DNA of 64,000 nt from Thiobacillus sp. GTDB lineage: Bacteria > Pseudomonadota > Gammaproteobacteria > Burkholderiales > Thiobacillaceae. Under the pieces are notes generated by a model. That model did no database searches. It was not told where the DNA came from and saw only the letters and a program-made list of their open reading frames with translations. Below are positions 45,203 through 53,571 of the stretch, one piece after another; position 1 is the stretch's first letter; each line of letters begins with the position of its first letter. The stretch covers positions 1-64,000 of the forward strand of contig JADFDC010000003.1 in NCBI GenBank assembly GCA_018263115.1, in the 5' to 3' direction. Made by a program: the position numbers and the translations under genes.

Positions 45203-45974
45203 GACATCACGTTGGTTGTGGTTCGCCGCCCTGCTGGTGTACCTGTTCCTGTACCTGCCACTCACAGTTGTTGTCATCTATTCCTTCAACGACTCGCGCC
45301 TCAACGCCGAGTGGGTGGGCTTTACCTGGCGCTGGTATGAAGTGCTGTTCCAGGACGAGGAAATGATCCAGGCCGCGGTCAACTCCATCCTGATCGCCGT
45401 CGGCGCCAGCTTCATCGCCACCCTGCTTGGCACCATGGCCGGCATCGCCATCCACCGCTACAAGTTGAAGGCGCTGCCGTTTCTGGTCATCACGCCGGTG
45501 GCGATGCCGGAAATCCTGCTCGGCGTCTCGCTGCTGCTGTTCTTCATTCAGGTGCTGCATCTCACGCTGGGTCTGCTGTCGGTGCTGGTCGCCCACATCA
45601 CTTTCTGCGTCGGCTTTGTCGCCATCGTTGTGCGCGCGCGGCTGGCCGGCATGGACGAAAGCATTTTCGAAGCCGCGCGCGACCTGGGTGCCACACCCTG
45701 GCAGACCTTCAGGCTGGTGACGCTGCCGCTCATCCTGCCTGCGGTCATCGCCGGCGCGCTGATGTCCTTCACCCTCTCGATCGACGATTTCGTCATCACC
45801 TTCTTCACCGCCGGCGTGGGCGTATCGACCTTGCCGCTGCAAATCTATTCCATGATCAAGATCGCGGTAACGCCCGAGGTCAATGCCGTCTCCACACTCC
45901 TGATGCTCGTCACCCTGGGCATGATCCTGCTCGCGGCAAGGTTCGACAAGACCGTGCTACGAGGGCAAGAATGA
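45195..45974 (+). CDS. potC: Spermidine/putrescine ABC transporter permease PotC
   Basis: The 259-residue permease has six membrane segments and the EAA loop EAARDLGATPWQTFRLVTLP (about 156-175). Its opening region, YSFNDSRLNAEWVGFTWRWY, is characteristic of PotC. It overlaps potB by 8 bp and potD by 4 bp (ATGA). Confidence 0.92.
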   Translation: MRRTSRWLWFAALLVYLFLYLPLTVVVIYSFNDSRLNAEWVGFTWRWYEVLFQDEEMIQAAVNSILIAVGASFIATLLGTMAGIAIHRYKLKALPFLVITPVAMPEILLGVSLLLFFIQVLHLTLGLLSVLVAHITFCVGFVAIVVRARLAGMDESIFEAARDLGATPWQTFRLVTLPLILPAVIAGALMSFTLSIDDFVITFFTAGVGVSTLPLQIYSMIKIAVTPEVNAVSTLLMLVTLGMILLAARFDKTVLRGQE

Positions 45975-47098
45975 AAACTTCTTTCACCACAGAGGCACAG
46001 AGGCACAGAGGGTTCATGAAAAAGCTCTTCTCCGTGTCTCTGTGCCTCTGTGGTGGATTCCTCTTTTTTCTATTCACGAACACTGCCTATGCCCGCGACG
46101 AACTGCATCTCTACAACTGGAACAACTACATTTCCGACGATACCGTCGCCCGCTTCGAGCAATCCTGCCGCTGCAAACTGGTGCAGGACTATTACTCGGA
46201 CAACGAGGAAATGCTGGCCAAGCTGGCAGCCGGGGCTTCGGGCTACGACCTCATCGTGCCCACCGGCAATGCCGTCGAATCGCTGATCAAGTCAAAACAG
46301 TTGAGGCCAATCAACAAACAGCTTCTGCCCAATCTCAGGAATATCGACCCGGCCTATCTCAATACTGCGTTCGATCCCGGCAACCGCTATTCCGTCCCCT
46401 ACGCCTACACCATCACGCTGATCGGCTACAACGCCCAAAAGATGCGCGAGCTGGATCTCCCAACCGACACCTGGGCGGTGATCTTTGAACCCAAATACCT
46501 GAAAAAACTGAAAGGCCGTGTGACCGTGTTGGATTCACAACGGGAGTTGATGGCCGCGGCGCTCAAATACCTGGGTTACTCGGCCAACGACACCGACGAA
46601 GCGCACTGGCGCCGCGCCCGCGACCTGATCATCCGCGCCAAGCCCTACTGGGCAGCGTTCAACGCGTCGAGTTATATAAAAGAACTCACCATCGGCAACA
46701 TCTGGCTGGCCCACGGATATTCCAACGACATGTTCCAGGCCCAGCTGGATGCGAAAAACGCCGGCCGGCCCTTCACTATCGCCTACGCCACACCGAAGGA
46801 AGGCGCTGTGCTGGCACTGGATTCGATGGTGCTGCACCAGACCGGCCCGCGCCCCGACCTCGCCCACCGTTTCATCAACTTTATGCTCGAAGGCAAAAAC
46901 TCCGCCGAACTGACCAACCTTATTGGTTCCGGCAATCCCAACCGTGACGCCATGCACCACATCGACCTCGCCATTGCAGCCAACAAAGCGGTCTTCCCTA
47001 CGCCCGAGATTCAAACCAGGCTGGAAATGCTGAAAGACCTCGACCGCAATCAGCGGCGGGTGCTGTCAAGGATATGGACAGAGATCAAGGTCAGGTAA
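45971..47098 (+). CDS. potD: Spermidine/putrescine-binding protein PotD with a repeat-derived N-terminus
   Basis: The mature part (from RDELHLYNWNNYISDD) is a complete family-1 polyamine-binding protein, with YDLIVPTGNAVESLIKS and a C-terminal GNPNRDA region. The first ATG (45971) is coupled to the potC stop; a second ATG at 46016 is preceded by AGAGGG. Both leaders are encoded by an inverted repeat. The left arm gives TTEAQRHRG, and the right arm gives SVSLCLCGG, which is the hydrophobic core of the predicted signal peptide (46016 start, cleavage near TAYA). The periplasmic protein feeds PotABC. Confidence 0.9.
   Translation: MKTSFTTEAQRHRGFMKKLFSVSLCLCGGFLFFLFTNTAYARDELHLYNWNNYISDDTVARFEQSCRCKLVQDYYSDNEEMLAKLAAGASGYDLIVPTGNAVESLIKSKQLRPINKQLLPNLRNIDPAYLNTAFDPGNRYSVPYAYTITLIGYNAQKMRELDLPTDTWAVIFEPKYLKKLKGRVTVLDSQRELMAAALKYLGYSANDTDEAHWRRARDLIIRAKPYWAAFNASSYIKELTIGNIWLAHGYSNDMFQAQLDAKNAGRPFTIAYATPKEGAVLALDSMVLHQTGPRPDLAHRFINFMLEGKNSAELTNLIGSGNPNRDAMHHIDLAIAANKAVFPTPEIQTRLEMLKDLDRNQRRVLSRIWTEIKVR
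45985..46056. repeat. Dispersed inverted repeat (CCACAGAGGCACAGAGG type), copy 4, inside potD
   Basis: CACCACAGAGGCACAGAGGC (from 45985) pairs with CTCTGTGCCTCTGTGGTGG (to 46056). The whole element lies within the 5' coding region of potD and stays in frame. Confidence 0.85.
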
Positions 47099-47316
47099 TG
47101 CCCAAAGAGTCTCCCATTCAGCCAAATAAGTATTTGTCGGAATAGTTTACATTCGTCAAAAATTATATATTCCATATAAAACAACAAGTTATAAATATCA
47201 TGTACGCGGTATCCCCATACCTTGACACCTGAACCTTGTCGATAAATTTACTTATGCAAAGAGTGTCTTTACCAGACTCTTTATCTATCCATATGTTTTT
47301 AAATGATTAATAATTT

Positions 47317-47332
47317 TGGCACAGGCATTGCT
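47317..47332 (+). promoter_or_regulatory. Sigma-54 promoter upstream of the first PEP-CTERM gene
   Basis: TGGCACAGGCATTGCT matches the sigma-54 consensus TGGCAC-N5-TTGCW at every fixed position. Transcription should begin near 47343, giving a 5' leader of about 42 nt that includes a GCAAGAAA/TTTCTTGC hairpin (about 47343-47359). PEP-CTERM genes in betaproteobacteria are often controlled by the sigma-54-dependent PrsK/PrsR system, so this is biologically plausible. The 217 bp before it (47100-47316) are AT-rich and hold no gene. Confidence 0.88.
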
Positions 47333-47384
47333 TAAGTTTGGGCAAGAAATTTTTCTTGCGAACTTTATTGTGAAGGGGGACATC

Positions 47385-48482
47385 ATGAAATTCACTAAAA
47401 AGACCCTGGCTGCAAGCATGGCGGCTACCGGTCTGTTCTTGGTCGCAGGCGCCGCGCAAGCCGGTGCCGTCATTTCCAACGGCACCGTCCGGTTGGGCAT
47501 TAATGATGAAGGCGCCCTCAACTTTGGTGGGGTCGGCCTGCAATCCGTCGCGACCGGCTCCGATTCCACCTATCCTGGCTGCACCTGCGAGGGTTGGGGC
47601 GTGGGCATCGTCAATTTCGGCGGTCCCGGCGTTAATCTCAGCGCCGGGCAGAACACAGCTGTCGGCGGGACTCAGAACCTGAGCCTGGTAAGCTTCACTT
47701 CCACGGCAAGCACTGCGGTATCCGTGGTCAATGTGCTGTCTGCAACCGGGGGAACCGTCCTGCGGGTCACTCATGATTATCATCCCATCGCCGGCACACC
47801 TTACCTCTATCAGGTTGACGTCAGCATCACCAATTTGAGCGGCGCTGACCTGACCGCTGGCCAGTTGGTTTATCGCCGTGTCATGGACTGGGATATTCCC
47901 TTCCCTGGTAGTGAACAGGTTGATATGTATGGCGTTCCCGCCGCGTTGGGCGTGGCCAACGGCAACAACGTTCGCCGCACCGACAACAACGGCTTCAACT
48001 CATACGACCCTTTCTCGTTCAACAGCTATGGTTGTCAGGACGTGAATTTCACTAACCTGCGTGGCGGCGTTGCTTGTCCGGGCAGCGCATCGTCAGGTAC
48101 TTCAGCTAGTAGTGATCAGGGTGCCCTGTTCGACTTCGAATTCGAAGCCCTGGCCGATGGCGCCACCCGCACGTTTGTTACCTTCTACGGTGTTGCACCG
48201 ACCAAGGCGGATATGGATCTTGCCCGCGCCCTGGTTGACGGTGATTCGAGCGACATCGAGATCGGTCTGTATTCTTATGGCTATCCCACTGCAGATACTT
48301 TCGGCATTCCGGCCGATCCTGCCACCGGCGCACCAAACACTTTCATCTTCGGCTTTGGCGCTGCTGGTGGTGTGCTGGTTCCGCCAGATGAACCGAACCC
48401 CACTCCAGAACCTGCATCTCTTGCTCTCTTGGGTTTGGGCTTGGTTGGCATGGCAGCAGCAAGGCGCCGCAAGCAAGCCTGA
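47385..48482 (+). CDS. PEP-CTERM exosortase-sorted secreted protein
   Basis: The 365-residue protein has a signal peptide (TLAASMAATGLFLVAGAAQA) and ends with a PEP-CTERM tail: PEPASLALLGLGLVG, then MAAARRRKQA. The central part is beta-rich, Gly/Asn/Thr-rich and contains four Cys, and resembles no enzyme I know. Exosortase cleaves at PEP and the protein is usually linked to exopolysaccharide. A GGGGGA lies 6 nt before the ATG at 47385; earlier in-frame codons from 47316 overlap the promoter. Confidence 0.9.
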   Translation: MKFTKKTLAASMAATGLFLVAGAAQAGAVISNGTVRLGINDEGALNFGGVGLQSVATGSDSTYPGCTCEGWGVGIVNFGGPGVNLSAGQNTAVGGTQNLSLVSFTSTASTAVSVVNVLSATGGTVLRVTHDYHPIAGTPYLYQVDVSITNLSGADLTAGQLVYRRVMDWDIPFPGSEQVDMYGVPAALGVANGNNVRRTDNNGFNSYDPFSFNSYGCQDVNFTNLRGGVACPGSASSGTSASSDQGALFDFEFEALADGATRTFVTFYGVAPTKADMDLARALVDGDSSDIEIGLYSYGYPTADTFGIPADPATGAPNTFIFGFGAAGGVLVPPDEPNPTPEPASLALLGLGLVGMAAARRRKQA

Positions 48483-48518
48483 GGGTTGCACTAACAAAAA
48501 CAAGGCAGCACAATGGAC

Positions 48519-48546
48519 CCCACCCCATACAGGGTGGGGTTTTTTT
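48519..48546 (+). terminator. Rho-independent terminator after the PEP-CTERM gene
   Basis: CCCCACCC-CATACA-GGGTGGGG stem followed by T6, 37 bp after the stop. Confidence 0.9.
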
Positions 48547-48573
48547 ATTCCCTATTTTTAAAGCAGGAAAATC

Positions 48574-49866
48574 ATGACCAGCCGCAAACTCTTGTTGGCT
48601 CTTTGCCTCGCAGTTGGCTATACCAGCCCTGCATCAGCCATTCTGATTGGCACCTCTGATATGCCGCGTATGCAGGCACGCGCTCAGAACCCCGCTCTCA
48701 GCCGTCATATTGAGGGGCTTCAGGCACTTGAAAAAAATGATCTGGCTGTTGCCGAGCAGGCTTTCCGTGACAGCATGAATCTTGATGCCACAGCACCACA
48801 GCCACTCCTCGGTCTGGCTGACTTAGCTCTTCGAAAAAAGAATACTGCAGAGGCTTGGGCCTGGCTGGAAAAGGCGCTCAAACTTGCCCCCCAGAATGCG
48901 CTAGTTCATCAGGCCATTGGTCGCTACCACTTTGCCTCTGGACAACATTCAAAAGCTATAGAAGCGCTGAAAAAAGCCGAGCAACTCAATCCTAGCAGCG
49001 CCTTGATTCCGATTGATCTAGGCGAAATTTATATGCAAGCGTTGCGTAAACCTGATGAAGCTGCCTCAGCTTATCGACGCGCTCTGAACATCGACCCCCA
49101 ACATGCCGGAGCACATTATGGTTTGGGTACCGCGCTGGCTACCTCTGGCAAACTTGTTGATGCTGAAGTCGAATTCAACAAGGCTTCCTCCCTGTCACCA
49201 AACAACCCTTTGCCCGGTCAATCACTTGGCAGGCTTTATATGCAGCAAGGTCAAACCGACAAGGCAATAAATGCCTTTGACTCGGTTTTACGTGCAGCGC
49301 CAAATTTCGTACCTGCCTTGCTCGACAAAGGCGACATTTACCTGGGCAAAGGAGACCTGAACCGCGCGCTCACCGAATTTCAGAAGGCAGCCAAGGTTTC
49401 GCCTAATAACGACATGGCCCATTTGAAACTTGGGATGGCTTATCAAGGCCAGGGGCACAGGACTGAAGCAGAAAATGCTTATCAGATGGCCATAAAAATT
49501 AATCCGAAACTGGCTTTGGCGTATAACAATCTGGCATGGATGGCCACTGAAAGCGGCAAGAACCTGAATCAGGCAGAACAATGGGCTAAGACGGCTGTGA
49601 AGCTGGGACCGGGCGTTTCGAGTTTCCAAGACACTTTGGGTTGGGTATACCGCTCTCAAAAAAAGCCTGCCCTGGCAGAGCAGACCTTGCTAAAGGCAAG
49701 CGAAATGAAACCTGCATCTGCCGAAACTTTTTATCATCTGGGGATGGTTTACCTGGATCAAAACAAGAATAAGGAAGCTGAAATGGCATTTCGCAAAGCC
49801 CTGTCCATTCAGAAAGATTACATGCCTGCTCAACAAGCGCTGGCGAAACTGAGCCGCAAAAACTAG
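48574..49866 (+). CDS. Secreted TPR-repeat protein
   Basis: The 430-residue protein has a signal peptide (residues 1-22, YTSPASA) followed by about ten tetratricopeptide repeats covering the rest. Typical units are AEQAFRDSMNLDATAPQPLL and DKAINAFDSVLRAAPNFVPA. It is similar in layout to PrsT/EpsL-type TPR proteins near exopolysaccharide loci. It would be a periplasmic scaffold. It is separated from the upstream PEP-CTERM gene by a terminator, so it needs its own promoter in the 27-bp gap or read-through. Confidence 0.8.
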   Translation: MTSRKLLLALCLAVGYTSPASAILIGTSDMPRMQARAQNPALSRHIEGLQALEKNDLAVAEQAFRDSMNLDATAPQPLLGLADLALRKKNTAEAWAWLEKALKLAPQNALVHQAIGRYHFASGQHSKAIEALKKAEQLNPSSALIPIDLGEIYMQALRKPDEAASAYRRALNIDPQHAGAHYGLGTALATSGKLVDAEVEFNKASSLSPNNPLPGQSLGRLYMQQGQTDKAINAFDSVLRAAPNFVPALLDKGDIYLGKGDLNRALTEFQKAAKVSPNNDMAHLKLGMAYQGQGHRTEAENAYQMAIKINPKLALAYNNLAWMATESGKNLNQAEQWAKTAVKLGPGVSSFQDTLGWVYRSQKKPALAEQTLLKASEMKPASAETFYHLGMVYLDQNKNKEAEMAFRKALSIQKDYMPAQQALAKLSRKN

Positions 49867-49875
49867 GATATCTGG

Positions 49876-51696
49876 TCAGTCATCGTAGCCAAATCGATCG
49901 ATGAAGGGTTGCAGGATCGGCATCATGGGCTCGAATTCCCTGGCATAACGCTTCCATCGATATTTGGCGTGCTGATAAATCGGCTGGGTGACCTGATGAT
50001 AGCTGGGTGTATTGATGACACCGCTCTGCTTCGCATGCTCGGTATGATTTAACACCGCTTCATTCCATCCCACCCCAAGAAAATCCAGGAGTGCCCGAGT
50101 CTCCTTTTCAAAGTCTGTTACCAGGTCTTCATAGCGGATAGCGTGGTAGCGCAGTGGCAGGACACGTATAAACTCCTGCCACAACCCCATCACCGCTTCG
50201 TAGGTCTTTATGGTACTTCCCAGGGTGGAAAAGCTCGACATTGCCTCGTTGGCTGTAAAGCTCTGCATGAAGCAGCTAAGACAAACATCGCAGGGATGGC
50301 GCAGGGCAAGGATGAACCGGGCATTGGGAAAAACCCGCCAGATCAGGGGGATACGTATCAGGTTCAGCGGCAGTTTGTCGACAAGCATCGTTCCGGGACG
50401 ACGCTCCAAATGACGTGCCACCTCTGTGAAATAGGCATTTCGCAGCTCACTGATTTGTGCGGAATCAAGTTCTGCAAGCGCTTCCTGGCGATCGCCCAGC
50501 CAACCCTGTAAAACCTGTTCCATGGCGGCGGCGGCCGGCATTTCCTCCAAAGTCTGCAGCGCTGGATGACAATCAAGAATCTGCTCCAGCAATGTAGTGC
50601 CGGAACGAGGGAAACCTACCAGAAAAACAGGTGATTGATCGTCCATATAAGGCTGATTCGACATGACCTTGACCAGCCGATCACTTAAGAATTGACTGGC
50701 CGACCGAATCCTTTCCAGATACCTGCTCGCATCACCTTCACCATATTGGGTCGCCAAGGCAAGGCGTCGGTTACCTTCCATAAAAAGCGGAAAAGCCTTC
50801 TCAGCATCTTTAAGCCCGTCAAAAATCTGACCTTGCAGAATCAGAAACTCTCCCGCCATTCGATGATCCAGGCTTTCTGGATCAACCTCTTCCAGAATCG
50901 TCAAGGCTTCCCGAAGCTGTCCTTCGGCCCTTGCCACCCTTGCAGCCACCAAAGCCAGCGCCGGGGTTTTGGATATCGACAGCCCTCGTCTGACTTGTGC
51001 TTTAGCTTCTTCCACTTGCCCGATCTTTTCCAAAAAGGCGGCCAACCTGGCAATGATCTCAACTGAATCAGGACGTGAGCACACTGCGCGTTGAAGAAAC
51101 AATAACGCCTCCGCTGCCTGGCCCTTCCGTTCAGCCACATTGGCGAGATTGATCAACACTTCGGCGGCGTTAGGCCGGAGCTTCAACGCTTGCCGTAAAG
51201 TCTCATTAGCCTCATCAAGCTGATCCAGCTTGGTCAATACAGCCGCCAAGTTGATCATTGCCTCGAAAAAGTCCGGCTTCAGCGCAATAGCCTTGCGGTA
51301 ACCGATCAGTGCCTCATCCAAACGCCCTGTGTGATGAAGAATATTGCCTCGCAAGTAATGGACAAGCGCGAAACCTGGGTCAAGCTTAAGTGCCTTGTCG
51401 TAGCAGGCCAATGCCTCTTCCATCTTGCCTTGATATTCGAGAGCAATTGCCAATGTGTAGTGCGCTAGAGCAAGAGTTGGCTGCAAAGTTACAACCTGGC
51501 GACCACACGCTTCCGCCTCCCTGCTGTTCCCCAAGCGCCGTTGAATCGCACTTAACTTCATCCAGGCTTCAACATCCATCTTGTCCGTTCGGCAAACCGA
51601 CTCGTAAAGTACGAGAGCTTCCTCCAGACGGTTTTCTTTCGCCAATTGATCTGCCTGGCGTTTCTTTAGATGTGTCAGCTGATTTCTCTTGGCCAT
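49876..51696 (-). CDS. TPR-containing sulfotransferase
   Basis: The 606-residue cytoplasmic protein has N-terminal TPRs (about 20-290) and a C-terminal sulfotransferase domain. The PAPS 5'-phosphosulfate loop VGFPRSGTTLLEQIL is at about residues 357-371, with the 3'-phosphate region ALRHPCDVCLSCFMQ near 445. It transfers sulfate from PAPS to an acceptor, either a glycan or a protein tyrosine (the fold resembles tyrosylprotein sulfotransferase-like bacterial proteins). It lies 2 kb from a PAPS-forming sat/cysC gene in a polysaccharide-type region. It is convergent with the TPR gene, 9 bp apart. Confidence 0.85.
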   Translation of the reverse strand: MAKRNQLTHLKKRQADQLAKENRLEEALVLYESVCRTDKMDVEAWMKLSAIQRRLGNSREAEACGRQVVTLQPTLALAHYTLAIALEYQGKMEEALACYDKALKLDPGFALVHYLRGNILHHTGRLDEALIGYRKAIALKPDFFEAMINLAAVLTKLDQLDEANETLRQALKLRPNAAEVLINLANVAERKGQAAEALLFLQRAVCSRPDSVEIIARLAAFLEKIGQVEEAKAQVRRGLSISKTPALALVAARVARAEGQLREALTILEEVDPESLDHRMAGEFLILQGQIFDGLKDAEKAFPLFMEGNRRLALATQYGEGDASRYLERIRSASQFLSDRLVKVMSNQPYMDDQSPVFLVGFPRSGTTLLEQILDCHPALQTLEEMPAAAAMEQVLQGWLGDRQEALAELDSAQISELRNAYFTEVARHLERRPGTMLVDKLPLNLIRIPLIWRVFPNARFILALRHPCDVCLSCFMQSFTANEAMSSFSTLGSTIKTYEAVMGLWQEFIRVLPLRYHAIRYEDLVTDFEKETRALLDFLGVGWNEAVLNHTEHAKQSGVINTPSYHQVTQPIYQHAKYRWKRYAREFEPMMPILQPFIDRFGYDD

Positions 51697-51897
51697 GATT
51701 GATTAGGAAATATGATATCCGCACACACAATAGCAGACACGCTTGGAGTGCTGGTACCAATGTACGCCCATACTTGAACGGAATGCGTTGCCTGCCAAGG
51801 CAAACGTGGGGCCAGCAATATCAATAATAATTTCTATTTTTTACGAATAATGGCGTGGTCATCACACCGAGCCTGCCGCTAAGACGCAATGGTGATA
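51697..51897. other. Intergenic stretch left of the cysC fragment
   Basis: No gene or element recognised; presumably the promoter of the leftward sulfotransferase gene. Confidence 0.5.
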
Positions 51898-52262
51898 CAG
51901 ATGGCGATGCCACGATTTTTGGTAATTTCGCTGGCAACAAAACCGATGCGCCGCACGTTGATGTCGCGATGCTCTCGCGAAAAACCAAGTTCTGAGGAGA
52001 GATGGTGGCGGACGATGTCGCCATCCAGCAGCGTGACGGGCCGGCCGCCCATTTCCATTAGCCGGATGGCAAGTGCACGCGCAATGGTTGATTTGCCGGC
52101 ACCTGATAAACCCGTAAAAAACACGGTAAAGCCCTGCTTCTCTCTGGGCGGGTAGGCGCGATGCATTTCGGCGACAACTTCAGGAAACGCATACCACTCG
52201 GGAATTTTCAGGCCTGCTCATGCGTTGTCTGAATTCTTCGCCACTTAGCGTCAGGGGGATGA
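51898..52262 (-). pseudogene. Truncated duplicate of the sat/cysC gene (APS kinase fragment)
   Basis: Bases 51898-52217 are identical, base for base, to 53867-54186 inside the intact gene. They cover residues about 362-468: the end of the sulfurylase domain and the first 80 residues of APS kinase, including Walker [10 protein letters not shown]. Beyond 52217 similarity drops abruptly to about 80% for another 45 bp, with a 2-nt deletion. The fragment lacks the start and the 3' half and should be non-functional. The sharp change from 100% to about 80% identity suggests a conversion or recombination tract. A 12-bp palindrome (GATGACGTCATC, 52258-52269) marks its outer edge. Confidence 0.9.
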
Positions 52263-52554
52263 CGTCATCAGCCCCGGCATCCCATCAAGATTATGGCACC
52301 ACCAACATCTTGATATCTCCAACAACTGGGCCATCTCCCATACCAGACAACCAGAGAGCTGACGCTAAGCGTTGAAAAACCCATACCCCAGGATGTCACG
52401 AGAATAGTCAGAGATCAGACAAAATAAGTGACTTTCGAATGTCGAAAAAATTTACTGCTTCAAGAATTGATTGCATTTACCCATTCCTCAATCCACACGT
52501 ATAGATTACTTAACTCTTTGTATTGAATATTGAATTTTACATTAACCTTAGATT
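52263..52554. other. Intergenic stretch before the VWA/PEP-CTERM gene
   Basis: AT-rich sequence without a recognisable gene; a small ACGCT-A-AGCGT hairpin occurs near 52362-52372. It may contain binding sites for a sigma-54 activator acting on 52555-52570, but I could not identify a specific repeat. Confidence 0.5.
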
Positions 52555-52570
52555 AGGCATGGTCTATGCT
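52555..52570 (+). promoter_or_regulatory. Candidate sigma-54 promoter upstream of the VWA/PEP-CTERM gene
   Basis: AGGCATGGTCTATGCT keeps the essential GG (-24) and GC (-12) at the correct spacing, with three mismatches to TGGCAC-N5-TTGCW. It lies about 93 bp before the ATG, and the other PEP-CTERM gene in the window has a perfect sigma-54 promoter, so shared control is likely. Confidence 0.5.
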
Positions 52571-52662
52571 TTCAATTTAGTTAACACTCTCTGCCTCAGC
52601 AAATTGCATGTAACCTTCGCTGCAGATAGGGAATATTTTAGAAATCCTTCAAGGAGGTAAGT

Positions 52663-53505
52663 ATGAAACTAACGAAAATTGTAGCCAGTTTGGCTGTGGC
52701 CATGGGCTTGGGTGTTTCTGGTAGTGCCAATGCCTCCTTGATAATTGGCGGCGACGCCGTGGATTTCGCTTCTGCAACCAGTATCGTCGATATAGTTTTT
52801 GTTATCGATACAAGCGGCAGTATGAGTGACGACATTGCCTCAATAGGAGCTAAAGCATCATCTGTTATCACGAATCTGAGTTGCCCCGACATTGATTGTT
52901 ATGTTCGTGCCCGCTTCATGGGCATTACTGGTACCAGCGGGATTTTCAATGAAACGGTAAGCGGCTATGTTACTGGCAAGGGAGGAACCCCAACTTCAAA
53001 CAGTTCTGAAGACAACGGTCCTGCAGTTGTCGATTTAGTCAATTATTATGATTGGGCTACTGATGCAGGGGCCGGTCAGCAAAATTTTTGGGCAATCGTC
53101 ACAATTGGCGATGAGGGCACCGAGAATGGCTCACCAGTAGACCAAGCTGACTGGGATGTAGCCTTCCTGGCAAACCAGGCCGCCAAAAACGATGGCATCT
53201 TTCTTTTTGCCTGGGTTGCGGATGATCCTGCCACCCCAGCAGTTCCCCCTCTCTTTCAGACAATGGCGGTAGGCGGTAGCGGGGGCATATCTACAATTTA
53301 CAGCTTCTCGGATACGGGCGGCGCCTTCATTTCCGGCCCCCTGACTGATGTAACTGTCGAGCAGCAGCTTGAAGATATTATTTGCCTGACGGGTGGCGGT
53401 GGTACCGGAGGCGGTCCTGCCGGCGTCCCAGAACCAGCCTCTTTGGCTTTGCTCGGTATCGGGTTGGTTGGCTTGGGTGCGTTACGTCGCAGGCAACGCA
53501 TTTAG
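52663..53505 (+). CDS. VWA-domain PEP-CTERM protein
   Basis: The 280-residue protein has a signal peptide (1-24) and a von Willebrand factor A domain whose MIDAS motif DTSGSMSD is at residues 49-56. A Gly-rich linker (GGGGTGGGPAG) and a PEP-CTERM tail (VPEPASLALLGIGLVGLG, then ALRRRQRI) follow. The MIDAS suggests metal-dependent adhesion at the cell surface. AAGGAGG lies 5 nt before the ATG, a very strong ribosome-binding site. The gene lies between the two copies of the cysC segment, on the opposite strand to both, and its composition is more AT-rich than its neighbours, consistent with insertion. Confidence 0.88.
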   Translation: MKLTKIVASLAVAMGLGVSGSANASLIIGGDAVDFASATSIVDIVFVIDTSGSMSDDIASIGAKASSVITNLSCPDIDCYVRARFMGITGTSGIFNETVSGYVTGKGGTPTSNSSEDNGPAVVDLVNYYDWATDAGAGQQNFWAIVTIGDEGTENGSPVDQADWDVAFLANQAAKNDGIFLFAWVADDPATPAVPPLFQTMAVGGSGGISTIYSFSDTGGAFISGPLTDVTVEQQLEDIICLTGGGGTGGGPAGVPEPASLALLGIGLVGLGALRRRQRI

Positions 53506-53531
53506 ATATTAAGGTTATCAAATGAAACAAG

Positions 53532-53560
53532 AACGGCAGCAATCGCTGCCGTTTGTTTTT
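53532..53560. terminator. Terminator between the convergent VWA and sat/cysC genes
   Basis: AACGGCAGC-AATC-GCTGCCGTT stem followed by TGTTTTT, 26 bp after the VWA gene stop. Confidence 0.88.
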
Positions 53561-53571
53561 GGCAAAAATTA

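Noticed and set aside
47316-47384. Upstream extension of the first PEP-CTERM protein (start at 47316)
   Set aside because: These codons overlap the sigma-54 promoter; the ATG at 47385 has GGGGGA and a normal signal peptide.
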